DNA of 64,000 nucleotides from Simplicispira suum. GTDB lineage: Bacteria; Pseudomonadota; Gammaproteobacteria; Burkholderiales; Burkholderiaceae_C. The translations under genes and the position numbers were made by a program. Each line of letters opens with the position of its first letter. The first letter of the stretch is position 1. Under the pieces are notes generated by a model that did not search any database, was not told where the DNA came from, and worked only from the letters and a program-made list of their open reading frames with translations. Location: positions 2,852,001-2,916,000 of the forward strand of contig NZ_CP027669.1 of assembly GCF_003008595.1 (NCBI RefSeq). Reading direction: 5' to 3'. This document shows, one piece after another, positions 20,227-29,800 of the stretch.

Positions 20227-21702
20227 ATGGGTTTGTTGAGTCTTGCCATCTGGACGCCTATCGCGTTCGGACTCCTGCTGCTCTTCATGGGGCGTGATGA
20301 ACAGGCCGGTGCCGTGCGCTGGCTCGCCTTGATTGGCGCCATGGCCGGATTGCTGGTCACGTTTCCCTTGATGGCCGGCTTTGTTCCGGGTACGGCGGAC
20401 ATGCAGTTCGTCGAGAAGCTACGTTGGATCGACACCGTCCAGATCTTCTATCACCTGGGCGTGGATGGAATCTCTTTCTGGTTTGTCCCGCTGACGGCCT
20501 TCATCACGGTGATCGTCGTGATTGCGTCCTGGGAATCGATCACGTCCCGCGTGAACCAGTACATGGCTGCGTTCCTCATTCTGTCCGGCGTGATGATCGG
20601 TGTGTTCTGCGCGCTTGATGGCATGCTGTTCTATGTCTTCTTCGAGGGCACCTTGATCCCCATGTACCTGATCATTGGTATCTGGGGTGGCCCGCGCAAG
20701 ATCTACGCGGCGTTCAAGTTCTTTCTGTACACGCTGCTCGGCTCCTTGCTGATGCTGATCGCCATGCTCTACCTCTACAACGAGGCAGGTGGCAGTTTTG
20801 ATATTGCCTCCTGGCATGCGCTGCCCTTATCGGCACACGCGCAGACCATGCTGTTCTTTGCCTTCTTTGCGGCGTTTGCCGTCAAGGTCCCGATGTGGCC
20901 GGTGCACACCTGGTTGCCTGACGTGCACGTCGAAGCGCCTACGGGCGGCTCGGCCGTGCTGGCGGCCATCATGCTCAAGCTAGGCGCCTACGGTTTTCTG
21001 CGCTTCTCTCTGCCTATCGCCCCTGACGCCTCGCGCGAATGGGCGTGGTTGATGATCACTCTGTCGCTTATCGCAGTGATCTATGTTGGCTTGGTGGCGA
21101 TGGTGCAGAAGGACATGAAAAAGCTCGTTGCCTACTCATCGGTGGCGCACATGGGTTTTGTCACCCTGGGTTTTTTCATCTTCAATGACCTCGGGATGTC
21201 GGGCGGCATTGCCCAGATGATTGCGCACGGTTTCGTGTCCGCCGCCATGTTCTTGTCCATCGGCGTCCTGTATGACCGGGTGCACTCGCGCGAGATCGCC
21301 GATTACGGCGGTGTCGTCAACACCATGCCGAATTTCACCGCATTTGCCCTGTTGTTCGCTATGGCCAACTGCGGACTCCCAGGTACAGCAGGGTTTGTTG
21401 GCGAATGGATGGTGATCCTGGCGGCGGTGAAGGCCAATTTCTGGCTCGGCCTGGCTGCGGCAAGTGCCTTGATCTGGGGCGCTGCCTACAGCCTGTGGAT
21501 GTTCAAGCGCGTGTACCTCGGCCCCGTCGGCAACACCAACGTGCGCGCCATGCTCGACATCGGACGGCGGGAATTCTTTGTGCTTGCGCTTCTCACGGCC
21601 GCCATCCTGGCCATGGGCCTGTACCCCAAGCCCGTGACTGACGTGACCGATGCCTCCGTGGCCAAGCTCCTCCAGCATGTGGCCGTGTCCAAGCTGAACT
21701 GA
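20227..21702 (+). CDS. nuoM: NADH-quinone oxidoreductase subunit M
   Basis: 491 aa NuoM (ND4), the middle antiporter-like proton-pumping subunit. Conserved segments include FFEGTLIPMYLIIGIWGG and the proton-path lysine helix AFAVKVPMWPVHTWLPDVHVEAPTGGS. Fourteen helices are expected. 13 bp after nuoL with GGGGAA as ribosome binding site. Confidence 0.97.
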   Translation: MGLLSLAIWTPIAFGLLLLFMGRDEQAGAVRWLALIGAMAGLLVTFPLMAGFVPGTADMQFVEKLRWIDTVQIFYHLGVDGISFWFVPLTAFITVIVVIASWESITSRVNQYMAAFLILSGVMIGVFCALDGMLFYVFFEGTLIPMYLIIGIWGGPRKIYAAFKFFLYTLLGSLLMLIAMLYLYNEAGGSFDIASWHALPLSAHAQTMLFFAFFAAFAVKVPMWPVHTWLPDVHVEAPTGGSAVLAAIMLKLGAYGFLRFSLPIAPDASREWAWLMITLSLIAVIYVGLVAMVQKDMKKLVAYSSVAHMGFVTLGFFIFNDLGMSGGIAQMIAHGFVSAAMFLSIGVLYDRVHSREIADYGGVVNTMPNFTAFALLFAMANCGLPGTAGFVGEWMVILAAVKANFWLGLAAASALIWGAAYSLWMFKRVYLGPVGNTNVRAMLDIGRREFFVLALLTAAILAMGLYPKPVTDVTDASVAKLLQHVAVSKLN

Positions 21703-21726
21703 CCTGATCGAAACAAGAGTACCCCG

Positions 21727-23220
21727 ATGATTGACAACATCAGCTGGCTGGCCATTTATCCGGAGATCGTCCTGCTGGTCATGGCCTGCGTGATCGCGCT
21801 GGTTGACCTCGCCATACACAGTCCACGCCGCACCGGAACCTATGTGCTCACCCTGCTGACGCTGGGTGTCGTAGCGCTGCTGGAGGGCATGTATGCCAGC
21901 CGCGGCAATACCTTCTACGGTTTTGGCAACATGATCGTCAGTGACGCCATGGGCAACTGGCTCAAGTGCTTTGCCGCTATTGCGCTGATGGTCACACTCA
22001 TTTATGGGCGCCCTTATGCAGGCGATCGCGACATGCTGCGCGGTGGTGAACTTTTCACGCTGAGCATGTTCTCGCTGCTGGGCATATTCATCATGATTGG
22101 CGGCAACAACTTCCTGGTGCTCTATCTCGGGCTGGAGTTGCTTACGCTATCGAGCTACGCACTGGTGGCGCTGCGGCGCGACGACGCAACCGCCACCGAA
22201 GCGGCGATGAAGTATTTCGTTCTTGGCGCGATGGCCAGCGGCTTCTTGCTCTATGGCATGTCCATGGTGTACGGCGCCACAGGTTCACTGGACATCGGTG
22301 AAGTCTTCAAGGCCGTCAACGCGGGCCAGATTCGCCACCAGGTGCTGGTGTTTGGTCTGGTGTTCATCGTGGCCGGCCTGGCATTCAAGTTGGGCGCTGT
22401 GCCGTTTCATATGTGGGTTCCCGACGTGTACGAAGGCGCTCCCACCGTAGTCACCTTGCTGGTTGCCGGCGCGCCCAAGCTTGCCGCCTTTGCGATCGTG
22501 ATGCGCCTGCTGGTGGACGCCTTGCTGCCGCTGGCTATTGACTGGCAGCAAATGCTCGCCGTGCTGGCCATCGGTTCCTTGCTGGTGGGCAACCTGGCCG
22601 CCATTGCGCAGACCAATCTCAAGCGCATGTTGGCGTATTCAACGATTTCGCAAATGGGTTTCGTCCTGCTGGGCCTGATGTCGGGCGTCATCAATGGGAC
22701 CGTGGATGCTGCCACCGCACAAGCGGCCTACAGCGCTTCCATGTTTTATGTGGTGACCTATGTGCTGACCACACTGGCCGCTTTTGGCGTGATCATGCTG
22801 CTTGCCCGCAGCGGTTTCGAGAGCGACACCATTGCCGATATGGCGGGGCTGAATCAGCGCAGCCCGCTGTATGCCGGCATTCTCGCGATCTGCATGTTCT
22901 CGATGGCAGGCGTACCTCCTTTGGTCGGGTTCTATTCCAAGTTGGCGGTACTGCAGGCGCTTGTGGCATCGGGCGAGACGCTGCACATTGCCTTGGCTGT
23001 GTTTGCCGTGGTCATGTCGCTCATCGGCGCGTTCTACTACCTGCGGGTGGTCAAGGTGATGTACTTTGATGCGCCGGTACAAACGGCGGTGGTGAGCGCA
23101 CCACTGGACGTGCGCATGGTTTTGACGCTCAACGGCGCTCTGCTGTTCGTACTCGGGATTCTGCCAGGGGGGCTGATGGCCTTGTGCTCCGACGCCATCC
23201 TGCGTTCGCTGGCTTCCTGA
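21727..23220 (+). CDS. nuoN: NADH-quinone oxidoreductase subunit N
   Basis: 497 aa NuoN (ND2), third antiporter-like subunit and last gene of the nuoA-N series. Signature segments are [18 protein letters not shown] and [24 protein letters not shown]. The next gene starts 6 bp after its stop, so the transcript probably extends into DUF2818 and DUF1178. Confidence 0.97.
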   Translation: MIDNISWLAIYPEIVLLVMACVIALVDLAIHSPRRTGTYVLTLLTLGVVALLEGMYASRGNTFYGFGNMIVSDAMGNWLKCFAAIALMVTLIYGRPYAGDRDMLRGGELFTLSMFSLLGIFIMIGGNNFLVLYLGLELLTLSSYALVALRRDDATATEAAMKYFVLGAMASGFLLYGMSMVYGATGSLDIGEVFKAVNAGQIRHQVLVFGLVFIVAGLAFKLGAVPFHMWVPDVYEGAPTVVTLLVAGAPKLAAFAIVMRLLVDALLPLAIDWQQMLAVLAIGSLLVGNLAAIAQTNLKRMLAYSTISQMGFVLLGLMSGVINGTVDAATAQAAYSASMFYVVTYVLTTLAAFGVIMLLARSGFESDTIADMAGLNQRSPLYAGILAICMFSMAGVPPLVGFYSKLAVLQALVASGETLHIALAVFAVVMSLIGAFYYLRVVKVMYFDAPVQTAVVSAPLDVRMVLTLNGALLFVLGILPGGLMALCSDAILRSLAS

Positions 23221-23226
23221 TCTACA

Positions 23227-23532
23227 GTGTCGCAAAGTGGAGCCGTCTGGCTCGTCATCCTTCTGGCCTGCGTGGCAGCGAATCTGCCGTTTGTTAACGA
23301 TCGCTTGTTGTTTGTCGGGCCGCAACGGCGGCCGTCAAAGCGGCTGCTGGAGCGTTTTGCCGAGCTGGTATTGATGTATTTTGTCGTTGGCGCCGTGGGT
23401 CTGCTGCTGGAGAAGCGCGCCGGCCAGATCGCGCCGCAGCAGTGGGAGTTCTACGCCGTGACGGGAACCTTGTTCATCACTCTCGCGTTTCCAGGTTTCG
23501 TTTACCGCTACTTGCTGCGGCGGCGGGGCTGA
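23227..23532 (+). CDS. DUF2818 family small membrane protein
   Basis: 101 aa protein of the DUF2818 family, found directly after nuoN in Burkholderiales. Three hydrophobic segments are visible (VWLVILLACVAANLPF, LVLMYFVVGAVGLLL, LFITLAFPGFVYRY) with conserved NLPFVNDRLLFVGP between the first two. GTG 23227, six bases after nuoN, fits the family's N-terminus. Function unknown; position suggests a role in complex I assembly or stability, but that is inference. Confidence 0.85.
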   Translation: MSQSGAVWLVILLACVAANLPFVNDRLLFVGPQRRPSKRLLERFAELVLMYFVVGAVGLLLEKRAGQIAPQQWEFYAVTGTLFITLAFPGFVYRYLLRRRG

Positions 23533-23556
23533 GCGCAACCATCGGGTGTTTCTGCC

Positions 23557-23997
23557 ATGAAGGTCCTTGATCTGCAGTGTGCCAACAGCCACGCTTTTGA
23601 GGGCTGGTTTGCCAATGAACAGGATTTCCAGCGCCAGCTCGCCCAAGAACTGGTGCAGTGCCCGTTTTGTGCGGACGCCCGAGTGCACAAGCTGCTCAGT
23701 GCCCCGCGCATCCAGCGGGGCGTGGCGCCCCCTTCAAATACGGTGTCGGAATCCAGCGCTCCACAGGCCCCGGAGGTTTCCGAAGCAGGCCAATGGCTCT
23801 CGCGCGTGCGCGAATGGGTGGCTGGCAGTGAGGATGTAGGCGAGCGCTTTGCCAGCGAAGCGCGTGCCATGCACGAAGGCGATTTGCCCGGACGTGCCAT
23901 CCGCGGCGTGGCCAGCGCAGAGGAAACCCGGGAACTGCTCTCGGATGGCATTTTGGTGCTTCCCGTACCGCCTGCATTGAGCGAGCCACTGCACTGA
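23557..23997 (+). CDS. DUF1178 family protein (zinc-ribbon-like N-terminus)
   Basis: 146 aa DUF1178 protein. N-terminus MKVLDLQCANSHAFEGWF and CPFCADARVHKLLSAPRI supplies a likely metal site (Cys8, His12, Cys35, Cys38 by position) typical of the family, followed by a variable linker and a conserved C-terminal stretch (FASEARAMHEGDLPGRAIRGVAS..E). Commonly next to nuoN and NUDIX genes in betaproteobacteria. Biochemical role unknown. Confidence 0.88.
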   Translation: MKVLDLQCANSHAFEGWFANEQDFQRQLAQELVQCPFCADARVHKLLSAPRIQRGVAPPSNTVSESSAPQAPEVSEAGQWLSRVREWVAGSEDVGERFASEARAMHEGDLPGRAIRGVASAEETRELLSDGILVLPVPPALSEPLH

Positions 23998-24007
23998 AGA
24001 GATCAGT

Positions 24008-24030
24008 ATTGCTATACTAAATATAGCAAT
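24008..24030 (+). terminator. Hairpin after the nuo/DUF1178 transcript
   Basis: ATTGCTATA pairs perfectly with TATAGCAAT around a five-base loop, followed by AAAAT. It sits 10 bp after the DUF1178 stop. The stem is A/T-rich and lacks a long T-tract on the plus strand, so termination is plausible rather than certain. Confidence 0.5.
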
Positions 24031-24033
24031 AAA

Positions 24034-24060
24034 ATGGCTTCCAATAAGCGCAAGAGGCTT
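24034..24060. repeat. Dispersed palindrome, shortened copy
   Basis: ATGGCTTCCAATAAGCGCAAGAGGC keeps the AATAAGCGC..GAGGC half of the repeat family but lacks a full left arm. Lies between convergent DUF1178 and the MsbA-type gene. Confidence 0.5.
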
Positions 24061-24081
24061 GTTTAATTCAAAATTCCCCTT

Positions 24082-25908
24082 TCAAACTGTGAACTGCAGC
24101 GCAGCGAGCCGCGCATAGGTGCTGCCGCGCGCCATCAGCTCGCTGTGGGTGCCTTGCTCGACCACCCGGCCATGCTCGAGTACGACGATGCGGTCCGCGT
24201 TCTGTACCGTCGCCAGTCGGTGTGCGATCACCAGGGTGGTTCGCTGGCCGGCGTGGCTGTGCATGGCGGAATCAAGCGCAGCCTGCACCACGCGCTCGCT
24301 TTCTGCATCCAGCGCACTGGTGGCTTCGTCCAGCAACAACAGAGGCGGATCCTTGAGCATGGCCCGGGCAATGGCAATGCGCTGGCGCTGGCCGCCTGAC
24401 AGACGCACGCCACGCTCGCCAAGAAAGGTGTCGTAGCCGTCCGGCAGCGCCACAAGAAACTCATGTGCAAAGGCTCCGCGCGCTGCGGCGTGCACTTCAT
24501 CGACCCTGGCATCGGGGCGGCCATAGCGAATGTTCTCCAGCGCGGTTGCCGAGAAAATCACGGCATCCTGCGGCACGGTGCCAATGTGCTGGCGCAGATT
24601 TTCCAAGGACAGGTCGCGCACATCCACACCATTGAGCCGCACGCCATGCTCGCGGCCGCCACCGACCGGCGCCTGCGTTGAATCCACATCGTAGAAGCGC
24701 TGCAGCAGTTGGAACACGGTGGTTTTTCCGGCGCCGCTCGCGCCGACCAGTGCCACGGTTTCCCCGGACCGCAGGGTGAGGCTGAAGTTTGACAGTGCGG
24801 CCTGACTCGGGCGCGACGGATAGTGAAAATCGACGGCGTCGAACTCCACCGCCAGCCCGCGGCCGCTGTGTGGCAGCTCAATGGCTTGCGCGGGGGACGC
24901 TACCGGCGACTGGCTGGCCAGCAGCTCCATCAACCGTTCGGTGGCACCCGCGGCACGCAGCAAATCGCCATAGACCTCGCCCAGCACGGCGGCGGCTCCG
25001 GCAAGCAGACCCACGTAAAGCACCGTCTCGCCCAGGTGGCCTGCAGTCATCGTTCCGGCCAGCACCGCCTGCGTTCCACGGTACAGCCCCCAGAGCAGCA
25101 GGGCGGCGTTGGCGATGATGATGAATGCCACCAGCGCAGCGCGCGCGCGGGAGCGCCGCACGGCGGTCTCGAACGCGCTTTGTGTGGCGCGGGCAAAGCG
25201 CACCGCCTCGCGCAGTTCACCCGTGAAGCTCTGTACCACTGGCACGGCGTTGAGTACTTCGGCGGCTATGGCGCTCGAGTCCGCCACCCGGTCCTGGCTG
25301 GCGCGCGAGAGCTTGCGCACCCGCCGCCCGATCCACATGGCGGGCAGCACCACGACCACCAGCATCAGGAGCACGATGGCCATGATGCGCGGGTTGGTCC
25401 AGACCAGCATCACGATGGCGCCGCTGCCCACCACCGCATTGCGCAGTCCCATAGACAACGAGGAGCCCACGACAGTCTGCACCAGTGTCGTGTCGGTCGT
25501 CAGGCGCGAGAGCACTTCGCCGCTTTGCGTGGTCTCAAAAAACTGCGGACTTTGGCGCAGTACGTGCGCATACACGGCGTTGCGCAAATCGGCTGTCACG
25601 CGCTCGCCCAGCCAGCTCACCAGATAGAAGCGCGCCGAAGAAAACAGGCCCAGCATGATGGCCACGCCAAACAGCGCCAGAAAATGCTCGCGCAATGCCA
25701 GCGCCTTGGCTCCACCGGTTTCGGGCGTCAAACCACCGTCGATGAGTGCGCGCAAGGCCATCGGAAACACCAGCGTGGCAACAGCCGCCAGCAGCAGAAA
25801 CAGAAACGCCAGCGCCATGCGGGCGCGGTACGGGCGCAAGAACGGCAACAGTCCGGAAAGCGCACGTGGGGCCGCAGTAGGCGGCAAGCTTTGGGTGTCA
25901 GAGGGCAT
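24082..25908 (-). CDS. MsbA-type ABC exporter (fused permease and ATPase)
   Basis: 608 aa half-size ABC exporter with an N-terminal six-helix ABC_membrane domain (about residues 20-310) and a C-terminal ATPase. The P-loop GASGAGKTT is near residue 389, signature LSGGQRQRIAIARA and Walker B LLLLDEATSALD follow, then the H-loop VIAHRLATV. Layout matches the lipid A/multidrug exporter group (MsbA, or the YheI/BmrA type); substrate cannot be told from sequence. It ends with TYARLAALQFTV. Transcribed away from the liv operon, as a lone gene convergent to DUF1178. Confidence 0.88.
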   Translation of the reverse strand: MPSDTQSLPPTAAPRALSGLLPFLRPYRARMALAFLFLLLAAVATLVFPMALRALIDGGLTPETGGAKALALREHFLALFGVAIMLGLFSSARFYLVSWLGERVTADLRNAVYAHVLRQSPQFFETTQSGEVLSRLTTDTTLVQTVVGSSLSMGLRNAVVGSGAIVMLVWTNPRIMAIVLLMLVVVVLPAMWIGRRVRKLSRASQDRVADSSAIAAEVLNAVPVVQSFTGELREAVRFARATQSAFETAVRRSRARAALVAFIIIANAALLLWGLYRGTQAVLAGTMTAGHLGETVLYVGLLAGAAAVLGEVYGDLLRAAGATERLMELLASQSPVASPAQAIELPHSGRGLAVEFDAVDFHYPSRPSQAALSNFSLTLRSGETVALVGASGAGKTTVFQLLQRFYDVDSTQAPVGGGREHGVRLNGVDVRDLSLENLRQHIGTVPQDAVIFSATALENIRYGRPDARVDEVHAAARGAFAHEFLVALPDGYDTFLGERGVRLSGGQRQRIAIARAMLKDPPLLLLDEATSALDAESERVVQAALDSAMHSHAGQRTTLVIAHRLATVQNADRIVVLEHGRVVEQGTHSELMARGSTYARLAALQFTV

Positions 25909-26084
25909 GCGCCGCAGTGTAGGTGCAGCCTCGCGGCAGTGGTTCTGTAGGCACTTTTACATACGCGTTAGTCCCAGTGCTACACCAGGCTGCGCCCCTT
26001 ACCATTCCTCGCAATCCAAGCGTCTTTTGCATTTGATCAAAATGCATCGACTGTTTTTTTTTCCATGAAAGTACCCCCGCCGCG

Positions 26085-26855
26085 ATGAGCGATTTCATTC
26101 TTGAGACTCGGAATTTGACGAAAGAGTTCAAGGGCTTTACCGCCGTGAGCGATGTCACCTTGAACGTACAGCGCCACACGATCCATGCCCTGATAGGTCC
26201 GAACGGGGCCGGCAAAACCACGTGTTTCAATTTGCTGACCAAGTTCCTGGAGCCGACGTCGGGCAGCATTCGCTTCAATGGGCGCGACATCACGCGCGAG
26301 CAGCCCGCCCAGATTGCACGCCGTGGTGTGATCCGCTCATTCCAGATTTCAGCGGTTTTTCCTCACCTCACCCTCATTGAGAACGTTCGCGTCGGGTTGC
26401 AGCGCAAGCTGGGCACATCGTTTCATTTCTGGCGCAGCGCGCGCAGCCTGCACCAACTCGATGACCGTGCGATGCATTTGCTCACCGAAGTCGGGCTGGA
26501 AGACATGGCAGACGAAGTCACCGTCAACCTGCCCTATGGCCGCAAGCGGGCCCTCGAAATTGCGACCACCCTTGCCATGGAGCCTGAGCTGATGCTGCTT
26601 GACGAGCCAACCCAGGGCATGGGCCATGAAGACGTGGACCGTGTCACCGAGCTCATCCGAAAGGTGTCTGCCGGACGCACCATCCTGATGGTGGAGCACA
26701 ACATGAAAGTGGTCTCGACCATTGCCGATCGCATTACGGTGCTGCAGCGCGGCGCGGTTCTGGCCGAAGGGCCTTACGAAGAGGTTTCTGTGAATCCCGA
26801 TGTGATGGAAGCCTACATGGGCAGTACCGATGCCCAATTGCAAGGAGCGCACTGA
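26085..26855 (+). CDS. livG: Branched-chain amino acid-type ABC transporter ATPase LivG
   Basis: 256 aa LivG-type ATPase, one of two nucleotide-binding subunits of a high-affinity amino acid importer. P-loop GPNGAGKTTCFNLL, Q-loop region, a LivG-specific insertion after it, and Walker B LMLLDEPTQGM; the signature region is degenerate (VNLPYGRKRALEIATTL), as usual in LivG. First gene of a livG-F-K-H-M operon. The 176 bp gap upstream separates it from the divergent exporter and must hold the promoter. Confidence 0.92.
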   Translation: MSDFILETRNLTKEFKGFTAVSDVTLNVQRHTIHALIGPNGAGKTTCFNLLTKFLEPTSGSIRFNGRDITREQPAQIARRGVIRSFQISAVFPHLTLIENVRVGLQRKLGTSFHFWRSARSLHQLDDRAMHLLTEVGLEDMADEVTVNLPYGRKRALEIATTLAMEPELMLLDEPTQGMGHEDVDRVTELIRKVSAGRTILMVEHNMKVVSTIADRITVLQRGAVLAEGPYEEVSVNPDVMEAYMGSTDAQLQGAH

Positions 26856-26856
26856 C

Positions 26857-27582
26857 ATGGCAAATACCGCCAGCCAGACTCCCGCCCTTGAAATCTCCAA
26901 GCTCCAGGCATGGTACGGAGAGTCGCACGTGCTGCACGGCATCGACATTGTTGTGCAGCCTGGAGAAGTCGTCACGCTGCTGGGCCGCAACGGCGCTGGC
27001 CGTACGACCACATTGAGAGCTGTCATGGGGTTGACGGGTGCGCGCACCGGCTCCATCAAGATCAATGGCGTCGAAGCGATCAATCTCTCCACGCACCGCA
27101 TTGCGCACTTGGGCATCGGCTACTGCCCGGAAGAGCGGGGCATTTTTTCCAGCTTGTCCTGTGAAGAAAATCTGTTGCTGCCTCCGGTGCTCAAGACCGG
27201 CACGCCTGGCATGTCGGTTGAAGAGATCTACGAATTGTTCCCCAATCTGGCAGAGCGTCGGAACAGCCAGGGAACGCGTCTCTCGGGCGGCGAACAGCAG
27301 ATGCTCGCGGTTGCACGCATCTTGCGCACAGGCGCCAAGCTTTTGTTGCTCGATGAAATTTCCGAAGGCTTGGCCCCGGTCATCGTCCAGGCACTGGCCC
27401 GCATGATCACCATGCTGCGCGCCAAGGGCTACACCGTGGTCATGGTTGAACAGAACTTCCGTTTTGCTGCACCCCTGGCAGATCGGTTCTACGTGATCGA
27501 GCACGGAACCGTCGTTCAGAAATTCAGCTCCAGCGAGCTTGAATCGCGGATGCCAATACTAAATCAGCTGCTCGGTATCTGA
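26857..27582 (+). CDS. livF: Branched-chain amino acid-type ABC transporter ATPase LivF
   Basis: 241 aa LivF-type ATPase, partner of LivG. The signature LSGGEQQMLAVARIL and Walker B KLLLLDEISEGLAP are intact. The P-loop reads GRNGAGRTTT: the Walker A lysine is replaced by Arg49. I recall similar Arg variants among LivF-like proteins, so this may be natural, but it is worth noting. ATG 26857 one base after the livG stop, with AAGGAG upstream. Confidence 0.92.
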   Translation: MANTASQTPALEISKLQAWYGESHVLHGIDIVVQPGEVVTLLGRNGAGRTTTLRAVMGLTGARTGSIKINGVEAINLSTHRIAHLGIGYCPEERGIFSSLSCEENLLLPPVLKTGTPGMSVEEIYELFPNLAERRNSQGTRLSGGEQQMLAVARILRTGAKLLLLDEISEGLAPVIVQALARMITMLRAKGYTVVMVEQNFRFAAPLADRFYVIEHGTVVQKFSSSELESRMPILNQLLGI

Positions 27583-27657
27583 GCCGTCTTTTCGGTCTGC
27601 GCGCGCATTGGTTTTCTGTCGTTTTTTGATTTCCAACCGTCCATAAGGAGACATCGC

Positions 27658-28857
27658 ATGAAGTACAAGCACACCACCCTGGCCCTGATGCTGGCCGCTG
27701 CAGGTTTGGCCACCGGAGCCGCACACGCCCAGGAAAAGGTCACGATCGGCTTTATCACCGACATGTCCAGCCTGTATTCGGACGTTGAAGGCAAGGGCGG
27801 CGCAGAAGCCATCCAGATGGCCATCGACGATTTCGGCGGCAAGGCGCTGGGCCAGCCCATCAAGCTCCTGACGGCAGACCACCAGAACAAGGCGGACATC
27901 GCCGCTGCAAAGTCGCGCGAGTGGGTCGATACGGAAGGCGCAACCATGCTCTTCGGTGGTACCAACTCCGGCACGGCTCTGGCTGGCGCCAAGGTGGCCC
28001 AGGAGAAGAAGGTCGTGTACATGAACAGCGGCGCTGGCTCTTCCGCGCTGACCAACGCAGCTTGCAGCCCCTACACCATTCACTACGCGTACGACACGGT
28101 TGCGTTGGCCAAGGGCACCGGTGGTGCAATCGTTGACACTGGCGGCAAGTCGTGGTTTTTCCTGACCGCTGACTACGCTTTCGGTCACGCGCTTGAAAAA
28201 GACACCAGCGCAGTCGTTGAAGCCAAGGGCGGCAAGGTGGTGGGCGCAGTGCGCCACCCGCTGAACGCATCTGATTTCTCCTCGTTCCTGCTCCAGGCAC
28301 AAAGCTCCAAGGCGCAAGTGCTGGCGCTGGCCAATGCGGGCGGGGACTTCATCAATGCCGTCAAGGCGGCCAAGGAATTCGGCATCGACAAGACCATGAA
28401 GGTCGCCGGTTTGCTCGTGTTCCTGAGCGACGTCCACAGCCTGGGCCTGAAGAATACCGCTGGCCTGCAGTTCACCACCGGCTGGTACTGGGACAAGGAC
28501 GCTGAGTCGCGCGCATTTGCCGAAAAATACAACGCCAAGATGAAGCGCATGCCCACCAGCATCCAGGCGGCCGACTACTCTGCCACCATGACGTACCTCA
28601 AGGCCGTGGAAGCGGTGAAGACGACCAACGCCGACAAGGTGATGGAGTACATCAAGAAGACCCCCATCAACGACATGTACGCCAAGAACGGCATCGTGCG
28701 TCCGGACGGCCGCATGGAGCACGAGATGTACCTGGTGGAAGTCAAGCAGCCCGCCGAGTCCAAGAAGCCCTGGGACTACCTCAAGATCGTGAAAACACTC
28801 CCTGGCGCAACGGTGTTCACCACCAAAGCCGAGAGCACCTGCGCGCTCTGGAAATAA
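27658..28857 (+). CDS. Periplasmic substrate-binding protein of the liv-type transporter
   Basis: 399 aa type I periplasmic binding protein (Peripla_BP_6/LivK-like). Signal peptide of 24 residues ending GAAHA, then QEKVTIGFITDMSSLYSDVEGKGG. GGTNSGTALAG and NSGAGSSALTN form the ligand pocket region. Divergent enough from LivK that the ligand could be a branched-chain amino acid, an amide or another small carboxylate; only its operon ties it to LivGFHM. Strong AAGGAG before ATG 27658. Confidence 0.9.
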   Translation: MKYKHTTLALMLAAAGLATGAAHAQEKVTIGFITDMSSLYSDVEGKGGAEAIQMAIDDFGGKALGQPIKLLTADHQNKADIAAAKSREWVDTEGATMLFGGTNSGTALAGAKVAQEKKVVYMNSGAGSSALTNAACSPYTIHYAYDTVALAKGTGGAIVDTGGKSWFFLTADYAFGHALEKDTSAVVEAKGGKVVGAVRHPLNASDFSSFLLQAQSSKAQVLALANAGGDFINAVKAAKEFGIDKTMKVAGLLVFLSDVHSLGLKNTAGLQFTTGWYWDKDAESRAFAEKYNAKMKRMPTSIQAADYSATMTYLKAVEAVKTTNADKVMEYIKKTPINDMYAKNGIVRPDGRMEHEMYLVEVKQPAESKKPWDYLKIVKTLPGATVFTTKAESTCALWK

Positions 28858-28902
28858 TTTCCTGAGCTAAACCCTACCGAATCGCTTCTTACCGCCGCTC
28901 CC

Positions 28903-29787
28903 ATGGAAATCTTTGGTGTCTCGTTGCCAGGCTTGCTGAGCCAGCTCCTTCTGGGGCTGGTCAACGGCTCGTTCTACGCAATTCTTAGTCTCGGGCTGGC
29001 CGTGATCTTCGGCCTGCTCAACGTCATCAATTTTGCGCACGGTGCGCTGTTCATGATGGGAGCGTTGGTTACATGGATGGCCATGAACTACCTGGGTATC
29101 AACTACTGGGTCATGCTGGTGGTTGCGCCCTTGGTGGTGGGGCTGTTCGGTGTGGTGACCGAGCGTCTGCTCCTGCGTTGGATCTACAAGCTCGATCACC
29201 TCTATGGTCTCTTGCTGACGCTGGGCCTGACGCTGTTGATTGAAGGCGTCTTTCGCTCCATCTACGGTGTTTCAGGCTTGCGCTACGACACGCCGGAGCT
29301 GCTGTCGGGAGGCACGAACCTGGGGTTCATGTTCCTTCCGAACTACCGCGCCTGGGTGGTGGTGGCATCGGTCACGGTGTGTATCGCAACCTGGTTTGTG
29401 ATCGAGAAGACAAAGCTGGGCGCCTATTTGCGCGCCGGTACAGAAAATCCACGGCTGGTGGAGGCGTTCGGTGTCAACGTGCCAGTCATGGTGACACTGA
29501 CTTACGCGTTCGGCGCGGCATTGGCAGCGTTTGCCGGAGTGCTTTCGGCGCCGATCTATCAGGTCTCCCCGTTGATGGGGCAGAACCTGATCATCGTGGT
29601 GTTTGCCGTCGTCGTGATTGGCGGCATGGGCTCGATCATGGGCTCCATCCTCACCGGCCTCGGGCTGGGTGTGATTGAAGGTTTTACCAAAGTTTTTTAT
29701 CCAGAAGCGTCCTCGACCGTGGTCTTCGTGATCATGGTGATCGTGCTCCTGATTCGCCCCGCCGGCCTGTTCGGCAAAGAAAATTGA
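28903..29787 (+). CDS. livH: Branched-chain amino acid-type ABC permease LivH
   Basis: 294 aa inner-membrane permease of the LivH family, eight hydrophobic segments. Starts LLSQLLLGLVNGSFYAILSLGLAVIFGLLNVINFAHGAL, the hallmark GLVNGSFYAILSLGLA/INFAHG region; GGMGSIMGSILTGLGLGVIEG near the C-terminus is the ATPase-coupling loop. Pairs with LivM to form the channel. Confidence 0.94.
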   Translation: MEIFGVSLPGLLSQLLLGLVNGSFYAILSLGLAVIFGLLNVINFAHGALFMMGALVTWMAMNYLGINYWVMLVVAPLVVGLFGVVTERLLLRWIYKLDHLYGLLLTLGLTLLIEGVFRSIYGVSGLRYDTPELLSGGTNLGFMFLPNYRAWVVVASVTVCIATWFVIEKTKLGAYLRAGTENPRLVEAFGVNVPVMVTLTYAFGAALAAFAGVLSAPIYQVSPLMGQNLIIVVFAVVVIGGMGSIMGSILTGLGLGVIEGFTKVFYPEASSTVVFVIMVIVLLIRPAGLFGKEN

Positions 29788-29800
29788 CGGGGCCCATGCC

